Shown here: positions 34,192 through 45,269 of the stretch, piece by piece
Position numbering within the stretch: position 1 is the stretch's first letter
Layout: every line of letters begins with the position of its first letter
Origin: Erythrophleum ivorense
Lineage: Eukaryota > Streptophyta > Magnoliopsida > Fabales > Fabaceae
Direction: 5' to 3'
Assembly: GCA_026724425.1 (NCBI GenBank)
Contig: JAIUCV010000076.1
Span: 1,883,501-1,947,500, forward strand
DNA: 64,000 nucleotides
Program-made: the position numbers and the translations under genes
The notes under the pieces: generated by a model
Database searches by the model: none
The model's input: only the letters and a program-made list of their open reading frames with translations
Told to the model about the DNA's origin: nothing

Positions 34192-34470
34192 AATACCGTA
34201 ACCCACCGTCACGATATCCATATTGCGGCCCACCGCCACAATATCTATACTGCGGCCCACCGCCACAGTATCCAAACCGTGACCCACCGTCACGAAAACA
34301 ACTCATACCGAGGTAGCGACCCCCAATATAAGTCTGCCGGGCACCCACCGTCCCAACAAAAGTAGACCCACCGTCTACTCTAAAGGCCCACCGCCTCTAG
34401 ATAAAACGAGTAATAACACTGAAACGCGTAGCAACATATGACCAAAAACTTTCAATGACCCCACCGGCCA
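34192..34470 (-). ncRNA. Array of eight hairpins with a constant GGUGG loop in the G4 3' UTR
   Basis: On the plus strand every unit is stem-CCACC-stem. Loop centres are at 34205, 34232, 34259, 34286 (exactly 27 bp apart), 34347, 34370, 34390 and 34463. Stem lengths are about 11, 10, 10, 7, 2+3 (bulged), 9, 9 and 5 pairs. Stem sequences differ between units but stay complementary. All nine non-Watson-Crick positions in the seven unbulged stems are A/C on the plus strand, which become G-U pairs in element-sense (minus) RNA. It lies between the pol stop and the polypurine tract. Function unknown; an RNA-level role in the element's transcript is inferred. Confidence 0.75.
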
Positions 34471-34633
34471 AAGAAACTTGTAACATCCAAAACGCGAAAC
34501 CAAAATAGGAGGCAAAACTCCATCTCATATAACTCCAAAAATGTATATCGTACAACGAAAACAAAAATACATAAATCCAAAACCAACAACAACAAGACTA
34601 AAAACAAGACTAGAACCACAAAGATGAAGAAGC

Positions 34634-36307
34634 TCACTCCACAGCCTGCTTGTCGAACCACTTTCCGAACTTCAGCTTCATCTTTGCCTCTGGCTCCCAA
34701 GTTTGCTTCTCTGTGCCACTACAGTCCCACAAGACTCTCAACAATGGCACTCTCTTGTTCCGCAGAACCTTGACTCTCCTCTCAAGAATCCTCACAGGAA
34801 CTGCCGGAACTGTCATATCTGGCTGAAGATCCTCTGGAATCTCTGCCACTAACTCCTCTGAAGGATGCAAAAACCTCCTCAACATAGAAACATGAAACAC
34901 CTTGTGAAAGGCGCTCATAATCGGTGGCAACTCCAACCGATAAGCCACTGGCCCAACTCGCTCCACCACTGGAAACGGACCCATAAAACGCGGACTGACC
35001 TTGTTCTCTGCTATGGACCTGTTAGGGCCCCTCAACATAGCCATCTTGAGATAAACTCTATCTCCCACCTGAAACTCAAGCTCACGTCGCCGCCTATCTA
35101 TATAATTCCTCTGTCTATCCTGAGCCTCCTTCATATTCAACCTCAAGACACGGATCTTCTCCGTCGTCTCCTGAACAAAAGTAGCTCCAAACATGCTGCG
35201 CTCCCCCACTTGGGTCCAGCATAACGGTGTCCTGCATGGCCTCCCATACAAAGCCTCAAATGGAGCCATGCCAATACTAGACTGAAAACTGTTGTTATAA
35301 GCAAACTCTGCCAAACACAGATGATCAGCCCAATGACCACCCCAATCCAGCACACACATCCTCAACAGATCCTCCAAAGTCTGAATAGTCCTCTCTGACT
35401 GCCCATGAGTCTGCGGATGATACGCTGTACTCATATGCACCTTAGTGCCCATCTCAGTCTGAAATGCCCTCCAAAACTCTGAAGCAAACCTCGGATCTCT
35501 ATCCGACACAATACTGGCTGGCACTCCATGCAGCCTCACAATCTCTCGCACAAAGTTCCTAGCCAAGACAGCTGCTCCATCTGTCTTCTTGATGGCCAAG
35601 AAATGTGCTGATTTGGTCAAGCGATCCACAATGACCCAAATAGCATCGAATGTCCGTGAGATAGGCAATCCCACAACGAAATCCATAGTGATCATGTCTC
35701 ACTTCCACTCTGGAATGGGCAAACTCTGCAAAAGACCACTAGGTACCTGATGCTCTGCCTTGACCAAAGAACAAGTGTTGCACCTCGCAACCCAATCTGC
35801 CACATCTCTCTTCATCCCAACCCAATGATAATACCGTTTGAGGTCACGGTACATCTTGGTCGCACCCGGATGAATCGAAAACTTGCTCGAATGAGCCTCT
35901 CTCAAAACCTCCTGTCTCAACTCCACATCCTTGGGCACACAAACTCGCCCACGAACCAAGATAGTCCCATTCGATGAGACCTGATACTCAGAACCAGACG
36001 CCTGCGAAGCATCAACAAAACTCTGGGCACTCTGCTGAGCCACTCTGATCCTACTGAGTAAATCTGCCTGATTAGCTGCCTCCAAACCCAAAGGCTCCTC
36101 GGAAATAGCACAAAGACGCAATGTACTAATCTCGCTGACCAAAGCCTCCACACCATGCTCTCTATCTGAATCAACCCTCCGTCGACTCAAAGCATCTGCC
36201 ACCAAATTGGCCTTGCCCGGATGATAAACAATATCCAGGTCATAGTCTGCCAGAAACTCCTCCCAACGCGTCTGCCTCGCATTCAGCAAAGGCTGAGTAA
36301 AGATATG
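34634..36307 (-). pseudogene. G4 pol, C-terminal part: RNase H end, integrase, chromodomain-like tail
   Basis: From 36307 leftward: the end of RNase H (HIFTQPLLNARQ, LADYDLDIVYHPGKANLVADALSRR), the integrase zinc region (HSSKFSIHPGATKMY then CNTCSLVK), and a TGA at 35701-35699 where a Trp codon would be expected (IPEWK-stop-DMITMDFV). The DDE core (FVVGLPISRTFD, VSDRDPRF, and the Glu of HGQSERTIQ) and a C-terminal chromodomain-like segment (ILERRVKVLRNK...VLWDCSGTEKQTWEPE) follow. It ends at the stop near 34634. The stop probably arose from TGG to TGA. The first 302 bp duplicate 49352-49653. Confidence 0.88.
36006..36307. repeat. 302-bp target duplication, left copy
   Basis: Identical by eye to 49352-49653, both being G4 RNase H/linker sequence. 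The two copies flank the Athila-D insertion. Normal gypsy integration duplicates only 5 bp. Confidence 0.93.
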
Positions 36308-36661
36308 TGATGTATGGGTATTTTAGCACTTCTAGGCATAGATTTCTAGGTCCTTTTGTGCCACTCTACCCATCATCCAGCCTATTATTGTATAAATTGC
36401 ATCCATTATTCGCATTCTGTAGTTTAGGAACATACATTGCATATTCTATGCATTTGGAGCTGTCTCTAGGTGTTTTTGGAGAAGAATTGGAACTTGAAGA
36501 ATGAAGGAGTGATCTTCGAGTACACCCGGGATGACAACCAGGATGATCAAGCGGAGCTTCCCGATCGTTGACCAAGAAAGACGCGATTGACCGAAGCTCA
36601 TAGTCTGCCAGAAACTCCTCCCAACAGCTCCGCTTGATCATCCCCGGCAACGGCGCCAAAT
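36308..36661. other. Scrambled filler at the Athila-D 3' end
   Basis: Left to right on the plus strand: 36308-36597 is the first 290 bp of the Athila-D LTR in inverted orientation, starting exactly at its terminus TGATGTATGGG. 36598-36625 is 28 bp of G4 sequence copied from 36240-36267. 36626-36643 is 18 bp of LTR in element orientation. 36641-36658 is TCCCCGGCAACGGCGCCA, the tRNA-Asp 3' end, overlapping by three bases. The intact LTR follows at 36662. Confidence 0.88.
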
Positions 36662-38031
36662 TGAAACAAGTATTTTTGGTGGGTTTCAATCACTTAATGC
36701 CACTCATATCATTGTGGTAGTTAAGGTTATCAATCCATTTTAGAGAGGGATTTGATCAATCAAGAATCCAAGAAATCTAGCAAGTCAAGAGCAATAAAGA
36801 TGGGCTTGAAGTAACGAGACTGAAGTTGAAAGTAAATAACTGAAACTAACTGTCAAATGCGAAATGAACAAGAGAGCCAAACCGAAATCAAAGACTATGA
36901 AGAAGTGATTTCAGTCGGGGGAGAAAAGAGGTAACTTTATGCAAGATAAACAAAGTCCTAGGATGAGAATCATGGAAATCAAGAGATAGAGTGAGATAAA
37001 GGCATCCAAGCTTCTCAAAGGTTCATCCTTGGAGGAGATTCAAATTGTAGTTCTACCCACTATCGTGGTGAAGGACCCTAGCTCAAGATTGACCTCAAGA
37101 TCTAGCTATCGCTAGTGAGGACCCTCCTAAGCAGCCTTAAGAACCGAATCTCCTTATGCCGAGAGGCTCTCTAGACAGCCACTGTCGTGGGTAAGAGAGG
37201 TCACTCCCTTCGTTGGGTTGGTCAAACATCTCATCTCATCTATCGATGAGAGACAAATCTAGGATCTAGTGCCAAGTAATGACCAAGACAATAGCTTTAA
37301 GATTGACCAACGAAGGAGGAGAGAGCTTAGAGCTGAAAACGCTTTAACACCTAGATCAACACTCTAAATCTTTTAATCTATCTCATCCTTGAGACTAAGA
37401 TGGATTTACTCACTAACCATACTTAGAAAACCAATCCCAAAAAAGGAAAGATCCTTAAGCATGAATAGTAAGCTAAGAACAGGAGATTTAATGTGGAAAA
37501 TGCAAAACTTGAAATTAGATCTAAGTTTTAGTCTTACAAAATGCTTAAGAACTAAGAGAGGTGGTTTTTCCAAAAGCAAATTACAAGATAAAGTAAAACT
37601 TTAGGTTTAGATTGTATTTATACTAAGGTGCTACCAAAGCCCTTAGTCAACATAAAAGAAAGTCTTCCTTTTAATTGCTTCAGGTCGGTTTAGGTCATTT
37701 GACACGGTTTACTTCGTCTTGGTACAGCTGGACCTCGGTTTGCTTCGGTCAATCGCGTCTTTCTTGGTCAACGATCGGGAAGCTCCGCTTGATCATCCTG
37801 GTTGTCATCCCGGGTGTACTCGAAGATCACTCCTTCATTCTTCAAGTTCCAATTCTTCTCCAAAAACACCTAGAGACAGCTCCAAATGCATAGAATATGC
37901 AATGTATGTTCCTAAACTACAGAATGCGAATAATGGATGCAATTTATACAATAATAGGCTGGATGATGGGTAGAGTGGCACAAAAGGACCTAGAAATCTA
38001 TGCCTAGAAGTGCTAAAATACCCATACATCA
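36662..38031 (-). repeat. Athila-D 3' LTR, complete
   Basis: Length 1370 bp. The minus strand starts TGATGTATGGGTATTTTAGC and ends ATACTTGTTTCA. A TATA-like AGTATAAATACAA is at about 37612-37624. It differs from the 5' LTR at one position seen (CTACCAAAG near 37635 against CTAACAAAG near 49165). Confidence 0.94.
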
Positions 38032-38070
38032 ACACCCCCAAACTTGGCTTTTTGCTTGTCCTCAAGCAAA
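38032..38070 (-). promoter_or_regulatory. Hairpin plus 3' polypurine tract (Athila-D)
   Basis: On the minus strand TTTGCTTG (38070-38063) pairs with CAAGCAAA (38058-38051) around AGGA, then AAGCCAAGTTTGGGGGTGT leads to the LTR. Same design as Athila-A and Athila-C. Confidence 0.78.
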
Positions 38071-39451
38071 GAAATCAAATCAGTGAGTATTGATGATGGG
38101 GGCGGGAGCTCAAAATTCTTAAACAGTGAAGTGAGAGGAAGATATATCAATGCCCAAGTGCAGAATTATAAGGCGCAATGTGAGTTTGCTCTACTTCAAA
38201 ATCCTTAGCCACATTCATCTCAACAACAAAATGACATCAAACTCAATCTACACATGCATTCATATCATTCTCACCTCTTGACATTCATTAAGTGCATAAC
38301 CGTGAATCAAAACTCAAACACATCAAAACATTGCTCATTTGGTTACGGGCTTAGGCATTTTAGGAGACATGGAGTGCTTCTCCAAGGTGATTTAATCATA
38401 TTCAAAGCGGGGATCTCTCAAAAACGATCTCGCTTGGGCAAAAAGCTAAGAGTCAAGTCCAAGGATGATACAAAGTCGAACTCCCATCTACCCAAAACAG
38501 AGCTGAGAACCCAAAGATACCCACTGAAATCCTAGCTACCCTTTTCTTCAAGAAATAGAACCCAAATGAACCCAAATGACACTCTCTATTTTCTTTCTTT
38601 TCTGGACCTTGAGAGGGTTATAAACTAAGACTTAAGGGAGGATAAACTTTCTTTTCAAAACAGAGGATTAGACTTTTTCTGAACTTTTGTGGCTTAAGGC
38701 TTTTTCTTTTCTAGGCTTTGATTTGCTCTTTTTCTTGCCTAACTTTGACAACTTCACTAAAAGCCACCACCCTTTTTAACTCTCCTCTTTCTTTTCTTTT
38801 CCTTTTCTCCCAACCTTTCTCTCTTTTTACTTTCTGCCTCTCTCAAGGTCTCTTTTAAGCTCACTCTCTTCCTCACAAACTACCAACCACCCAAATCCTA
38901 AGCCTAGTCTAGCTCAGAAGAACGCGAGCTAGTTCTACATGGAAGCACAGACTTTGTCGGTCAAGACTCAACACTTTTTGCTTAGCTAAATCTGGAAAAG
39001 GCCTCACATATCTTGGTAAAATCTTGGGCTTGAAAGAAAGGTTTGGTTATGGTAGGGTCATCAAACAAACTTGGACACACAAAGAGGGATGAAAATTGGA
39101 TAAAGAGTGCCCAAGGGAAACAAAATCCATGAGCAGAAATTTTCAATGCATAAGTATGATATTTAGAATGTTCAAATTAGGTTTCGATAATCAAGGTGAG
39201 AGATCAATTCACAGCAATGTTTCAACCAAGTCATGATGTCACAAAGTGCATTCCGAATACGGTTCTATCTTAACTTCAAACTCACTCTATGCACCAAATA
39301 ATTAACCACTAAGGCATTGAAATCTCTTCGAAAAACTTCACTCTTTAAGAAAACGCTTATCATTGCTCCCTATGCAAATGCAAATAACTATATGAAATGC
39401 ATCTAGACTCAATCCTAACATGTAAATGCAAATGATGCTTCCCTTTTTTTT

Positions 39452-39484
<33 letters not shown>

Positions 39485-39723
39485 TTTATGTGGAAATTTT
39501 CTATGCCTTAAATGATATGCATGAGACTCAAAGATGAAAATTGAAAATAAGAACACAGAACACAAAGTCAAATACCATTGACCAGTCCCCCAAACTTAAA
39601 ATGCACAGTCTCTTGTGCAAAATAAAGCTCAAAGAAGAGATCAATTAAAACTAATGTGCAATATGAGTAAATACAATGGATGCATATGAATGGTATAAAC
39701 AGTGTGTTTGGAGTTGTACCTTT
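38071..39723 (-). other. Athila-D 3' untranslated region
   Basis: No coding sequence supported. It contains pyrimidine-rich stretches, a long T-rich homopolymer tract at about 39443-39483 (A-rich in element sense) and the internal hairpin module at 39585-39619. Confidence 0.65.
39585..39619 (-). promoter_or_regulatory. Internal hairpin plus polypurine module (Athila-D)
   Basis: On the minus strand TGCAC (39619-39615) pairs with GTGCA (39606-39602) around AAGAGACT, followed by TTTTAAGTTTGGGGGACTGG. It corresponds to the modules at 18377 and 32083. Confidence 0.58.
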
Positions 39724-41277
39724 CTAGAGGCTCATGGAGGAAGAGGAGGATAGTGCTTCCTCGTCGAGTGAAGGGTTGCTGGACTCCGGCGTCGGTGACT
39801 TCTCGGCTCTCCGCTTCCTTCCGTTGTCAGCTGCTTGCTCGTTGCGGGGGCCACTGGTTCCACCTGTCCGCGAAGTTGGCTCAGAAAAACGCGTCTTTAG
39901 GTCCTTGACCGTACGCACAAGTTTCTTGATCGTCCTGCCTTGCCATTTGCATAGGCGCTGCAGTAGGCGGATGTGCTCATGAGCCTTCTTTACTGCCTGT
40001 CCACTTCGCGACGCGTCAAACGGCTCAAAGTCGTACCTTCTAGCTCCGGTGAGTTTCGTTGCAGACGGCTCGCCTTCCTCATCGTCGCTTAGCGTGGCGT
40101 CTCTTCCATCCATATAAAGGTCATCAGCCGAGAGTTCGAACAAAATGTTCCGTCTCTCCTCGATTGTTGTCAGCTCTGTGTTCGGGAGGAGCACCTTTGA
40201 TGCCTTAAACCGCGGATGGAAGAACCTGTAGATGTGTTTCCCTTGCGCCATTCCCTTCAGAACCCAGTTCTTGTTCAGGTACGCAATGTCCATCCAAAGG
40301 GGCGGGTGAGTAGGCGAGGGTAACGGGAATCCACTCGCTAAGAGTATCGGGGTGACTAGGCTCCCTATTCTGATGTGCGCGCTGCCAATGCGCCCCTGCT
40401 CATGGGATACGATGGCATTCTTCATGCATTGCTTGAATGAGTCGAGCATCACCATAGCCATACTCGCTGTGCAAGAATTGTCCCCTTCCATCTTTGTTCC
40501 GTCTTTCAGTGTAACAAGGTAGTCGACGAGGGCAATGTCCAGCATTTCTAACTCCCTCTTGGTGACACTTGCACAATCAAACCGAGCGAAGAGGGTGTTG
40601 GCGATCGCCTTGTGCGCATAACGGATTGCAGGGTTCCTAATTTGGCTTCCTTTGTTGTGAGAAATCTGATGCTTGCTCGAGCTAATAGTTTCCCACAACC
40701 CAACGAGCTCCTTGCTTTCTATTTCCATTTTCTTCCCCAGACCTCTGTTGAGATGAAAGCCGTAAACCTTCTCAATTTCCCGTATGCTCATCCGGCAGCG
40801 CTGGTGAGCTAAGGAGAAAGTGATGTAGCCAGCTCCATCCTTCTTGATATCTTCTTTCGCAAGCTCCGGGTGATAGACTACCTTCAGCGTCGAGAGGAAA
40901 TGTAAGGTCGGATAGTGGTAGGCGGGGTGCCCGAGCTTCATAAACTCGTTTAGCTCCATATACTGAAATATCTTCTTCACGTCCTTGTATATGCCGAGCT
41001 CTTCCATTGTTTCTCTGTGAGGGAACCTCATAGCTAGAAACTGCATCTTCTGCAGGATTTTGAAGCGCCCTTCATTCCCATACGGTTTAGTGATCACCTC
41101 GTCAGCACTCCCGACATTCTCCACCGGATCCGTCTCCTTGTCGCGCCCGCTTTTTGCCTTTCTCCGTTTCATCTCCGTAGGTTCAATCACTTTTTTCTTG
41201 CCTTCTCTCTTCTCTTGTCTGGCCCTTTCAATCTCATCCTCATTCGAACCTTGCCCACAAGATCTCGTGTTCCTCAT
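39724..41277 (-). CDS. ATHILA ORF-1 protein
   Basis: Open frame of about 517 aa from ATG 41277 (MRNTRSCGQGSNEDE). An alternative-start extension to 41295 is less likely. It lies downstream of pol, where ATHILA elements carry their extra gene. The basic N-terminus (KKKVIEPTEMKRRKAKSG) is followed by a conserved core (MQFLAMRFPHRETMEELGI, FLSTLKVVYHPELA, SLAHQRCRMSIREIEKVYGF) typical of the ATHILA ORF-1 family (PF03078). A helical region (KKAHEHIRLLQRLCKWQGR) and a basic/Ser-rich tail with KRRAEKSPTPES close it. I see no signal peptide or membrane segment, so an envelope role is not supported by the sequence. Intact. Confidence 0.85.
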   Translation of the reverse strand: MRNTRSCGQGSNEDEIERARQEKREGKKKVIEPTEMKRRKAKSGRDKETDPVENVGSADEVITKPYGNEGRFKILQKMQFLAMRFPHRETMEELGIYKDVKKIFQYMELNEFMKLGHPAYHYPTLHFLSTLKVVYHPELAKEDIKKDGAGYITFSLAHQRCRMSIREIEKVYGFHLNRGLGKKMEIESKELVGLWETISSSKHQISHNKGSQIRNPAIRYAHKAIANTLFARFDCASVTKRELEMLDIALVDYLVTLKDGTKMEGDNSCTASMAMVMLDSFKQCMKNAIVSHEQGRIGSAHIRIGSLVTPILLASGFPLPSPTHPPLWMDIAYLNKNWVLKGMAQGKHIYRFFHPRFKASKVLLPNTELTTIEERRNILFELSADDLYMDGRDATLSDDEEGEPSATKLTGARRYDFEPFDASRSGQAVKKAHEHIRLLQRLCKWQGRTIKKLVRTVKDLKTRFSEPTSRTGGTSGPRNEQAADNGRKRRAEKSPTPESSNPSLDEEALSSSSSMSL

Positions 41278-42236
41278 TGTACCTAATAACACCAAATTCT
41301 CAAGAAGGGATTAGCTTCAAGCTGAATGAGAAAATTTTATCCAAGCAAAAGCAGTCAAAATTTCTTAAACCCCCACAAGTCAATCCATAATCACACAAAG
41401 CAAGGTGCAGGGGCAAAATGAATCTCCAAATTCAAGGCTCAATGCAAATTTAAAACAAGGTTCAGCAAATTCGGGTCCTAGAAAAGCGAGAATTCTTCAA
41501 TCCGCAAATCTCAAATTAAAGCTCAATTCAATCACAATCTCTTGCATGCAACCACATATTTCATTAATTCAAGTTGATTACAAGGTAAATCCGACCAAGA
41601 AGACCTAAGCTCAATCCAACCACATTTTTAATAAGTTTAGCGAGAGATGCGGCACTTGAATAAAGAGGAAAATACCTTGCAATTACTTGATCAAAAACGA
41701 AAGCTGGTTCTAAAAGATGAGAATTCGGAGAATTTAGAGAAATCCGAGTCTGGAATCAAGAAATTTGGTGGAGAGATGAAAGAGATCGAGAGTTTTGTGA
41801 GTATAGGGGAAAAGTGTGTCGAAAAGGAAGAAGCTCGGGGTTTAATTGAAGGGTGAGGAGAAAAACGGGAGAAAGGGTTTATATTTAAAAAGAAAGGTTT
41901 TCGCGCTGGTCAAAGGGGAGCGTTGACTTACCTGGGCGGGTTGACAACCAGGTTTGTTTGAAAAATAATCCTGTTTGTCAACCTGTTTGGGACATCTTGC
42001 ACTTAATCCCGGCGAGAGACGGAACAATCGGTCCGGAAGTGGGGAGGTCGTCCAGTCAACTCTTTGGACATCAACCTTTCGCCCCTGTGGAGTGAATTAA
42101 CCTGTCAAAATAAAAACTAAAGCAGAAACAAAGATGACAGAATTCAAAAGCATTTAATAAATACAAAAGGATAAACATGGGATTTCCTCCCAAGTGAGCT
42201 TGTTTTGAGTCCCTTAGCTTGACTTTCAATGCCTTT
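41278..42236 (-). other. Spacer between Athila-D pol and ORF-1
   Basis: Roughly 960 bp with no supported gene. An inverted-repeat-rich patch built on CAGGTT/AACCTG lies at about 41935-41985, similar to motifs in the Athila-C LTR. The segment could hold a promoter or splice acceptor for ORF-1; none was clearly seen. Confidence 0.55.
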
Positions 42237-45200
42237 TCAGGCCTGGGTGGGATCTTGGAGATGGACTGAGCTCCCTTCTCCAATTACTCGACTTGCCATG
42301 TATGGCTTAACTCGGTGACCATTGACTGTGAACTCAGCTCCTTTATCATTCAGCAAGGTGATGGCTCCATAAGGCAAAACTTCTCTAACCTTGAAGGGAC
42401 CAGACCAACGTGACTTAAGTTTTCCGGGGAAGAGCTTAAGTCTCGAGTTGTAAAGAAGAACATCATCCCCTTCCTTAAAGGTTTTAGGAACAATCCGCTT
42501 GTCATGAAAAGCCTTCGTTCTCTCTTTGTATATTCGAGAACTTTCATAAGCATCAAGCCTAATTTCTTCTAACTCATGCAGGTCAGTTTCTCGCTTCTCC
42601 TGAGCTGTTCTGAGATCCATGTTGAGCATTTTGATGGCCCAAAGCGCCTTGTATTCCAACTCAACCGGGAGATGGCATGACTTACCGTAGAGAAGTGAGT
42701 ATGGGGTTCTTCCAATAGGGGTCTTGTAAGCAGTCCTATATGCCCACAAAGCATCATCAAGTTTCAAAGACCAGTCTCTTCTAGACGAGCTAACTGTCTT
42801 GTGAAGTATGGCCTTGATTTGCTTGTTTGAAATCTCTACTTGACCGCTGGTCTGTGGGTGATAGGGAGTGGCTACTTTGTGTTTCACCCCATGCTTCTTC
42901 AACAGGTTCTCAAACACTTTGTTCACAAAGTGTGATCCTCCATCGCTTATCACGCATCTTGGCACACCGAACCTCGGAAAGATTATTGTGTTGAACAGCT
43001 TTAGGACCACTTTAGCATCGTTGGTAGGCGCTGCAATAGCTTCTACCCACTTTGAGACGTAATCCACAGCTACCAAGATGTATGAGTTTCCGTGAGAAGT
43101 AGGGTTAAACGGTCCAACGAAGTCAATGCCCCAAACATCGAATATCTCGACTACTATGATTGGGTTTTGAGGCATCTCATTCCTCATTGAAATGTTCCCT
43201 GCCCGTTGACATGCATCACACTTGGCGATATGATCATGAGCATCCTTAAACATACTTGGCCACCAAAACCCAGCCTGGAGCACCTTCTGAACCGTCTTGA
43301 AAACCGCGAAGTGGCCACCATAACTAGAACCGTGGCAATGGCGCAAGATGTCCTCTCCCTCAGCTTCAGCAACACATCTCCTAAACAGACCATCATTCCC
43401 ACGCCTAAACAAGTAAGGCTCATCCCAGTAATAGTGGCACACATCTCGCAAGAACTTCTTCTTTTTGTAACCGCTAATATCCTCAGGGATCTCACCGCTG
43501 ACTAAGTAGTTCACAAAGTCCACATACCAAGGCAGCCTCTCATCTTTCAAGGCATAGGCATCGTCTAGCTTAGTCTTTATAACCTCCAATGCCATGAGTT
43601 GCTCTTCTGGAAGAGAGTCATTAATGGGCACCTCCTCATCAATCTTCATCCTAGACAAGTGATCAGCCACACTATTTTCTACCCCCTTCTTATCAACAAT
43701 CTCAAGATCAAACTCTTGTAAGAGAAGTATCCAGCGGAGAAGTCTCGGCTTTGCATCCTTCTTTGTGTACAGGTACTTCAGGGCTGCATGGTCAGTATGG
43801 ACTATTACCTTGGATCCCACGACATAACTCCTGAACTTATCCATGGCAAACACAACTGCAAGAAGTTCCTTCTCGGTGGTGGCATAGCGGGTCTGAGCAT
43901 CATCAAGCGTTCTACTAGCGTAGTAGATGACGTTCAGCTTCTTGTCAACTCACTGTCCCAACACTGCACCAACCGCATAGTCAGAGGCATCACACATTAT
44001 CTCAAAGGGCAACTCCCAGTTCGGTGCTTGGACAATTGGTGCGCTACATAAGGCGTTTTTAATCTCAAGGAAGGCTTGGCGACACTCTCCATCAAACTCA
44101 AACTCTTTTTCTTTGCACAAAAGTCTGGTGAGTGGCCTCGCTATCCTCGAGAAATCCTTGATAAAACGCCTGTAGAAACCCGCATGTCCAAGAAAGCTCC
44201 GAACATCCTTCACTGTCTTCGGCTCACAGAGTTGCATCATCACATCCACTTTAGCTCGATCAACCTCTATGCCTCGCTCAGAAATCTTGTGCCCCAACAC
44301 TATGCCTTCTTGCACCATGAAATGGCACTTTTCCCAATTAAGCACTAGGTTGGTCTCCTCACAGCGTTGTAGTACCCTGCACAAATTCAACAAACACGAG
44401 GAAAAAGTCGAGCCATACACGGAAAAATCATCCATGAAGACTTCGACAGTTTCCTCTATCAAGTCTGAAAAAATAGAGGTCATGCAACGTTGGAAAGTAG
44501 CGGGGGCATTACATAAACCGAAAGGCATGCGCCTATAAGCAAACGTGCCAAATGGACAGGTAAACGTGGTCTTTTCCTGATCGTTAGGATCGATCGGAAT
44601 CTGGAAGAACCCGCTGTACCCGTCCAAAAAGCAGTAAAAAGGGTGGTTTGCTAAACGCTCAAGCATTTGGTCTATGAAGGGTAAAGGGAAGTGGTCCTTA
44701 CGAGAGGCTGCGTTAATCTTCCTATAGTCAATGCACATCCTATGTCCCACTATTGTCCTAGAAGGGATCAGCTCATCATTTTCGTTCTTGATGACTGTGA
44801 TTCCACCCTTTTTCGGGACACAATGTACTGGTGAAATCCAAGTACTGTCTGAAATAGGGTAGATAATCCCAGCATCAAGAAGCTTTAAGACTTCTTTCTT
44901 TACTACTTCTTTTAGCTTTGGGTTCAGCCTACGTTGTGCTTCTATTGATCCCTTCGACTCATTTTCTAGGTGAATTCTATGAGTGCATAAAGTAGGAGAA
45001 AGGCCTTTGATATCGTCTAGCGAGTATCCTAGGGCTTTCCTATACTTACGCAGCTCAACTAGAAGGGTTTCTATCTCATGAGGGCTCAATGATGCATTCA
45101 CAATGACAGGGTAAGTAGAGTTTAAGCCAAGAAATTCATACCTGAGCCCCTTTGGAAGAGGTTTCAGTTCGAGTTTCGGGGCCTTGAGCTCAGACCAATC

Positions 45201-45269
45201 ATCCTCAGGGTTCTGACTTGGTGAAAGTTCTTCACTCAGACCGGTTTCGAGTGAACCCAGGTTGACAAC
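42237..45269 (-). pseudogene. Athila-D pol: RT, RNase H, integrase with two stops
   Basis: The frame continues gag-protease after UAG (45272-45270). RT has HFPLPFID, FLDGYSGFFQIPID, MPFGLCNAPATFQRC and the catalytic FMDDF (about 44440). RNase H is broken by UGA at 43952-43950 (CDASDYAVGAVLGQ-stop), then continues with HTDHAALKYLY and ADHLSRM. The integrase HHCC (HCHGSSYGGH, CDACQRAG) and DDE residues (WGIDFVGPF, VISDGGSHF, the Glu in SGQVEISNK) are present, as is the C-terminal SRWSGPFKV. Both stops look like C-to-T changes (CAG to TAG, CGA to TGA). It ends near 42237. Otherwise well preserved. Confidence 0.9.

Noticed and set aside
34192..34300. Regular 27-bp spaced repeats resembling a small CRISPR array
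   Set aside because: The units are inverted repeats with changing stems and almost no spacer, inside a plant retrotransposon 3' UTR.
36366..36689. 107-codon minus frame joining LTR and RNase H-like residues
   Set aside because: It spans the scrambled filler and is a by-product of the rearrangement.
39724..41277. ATHILA ORF-1 as a viral-type envelope protein
   Set aside because: No signal peptide, membrane segment or cleavage-like motif was seen; only its position after pol suggests an envelope slot.
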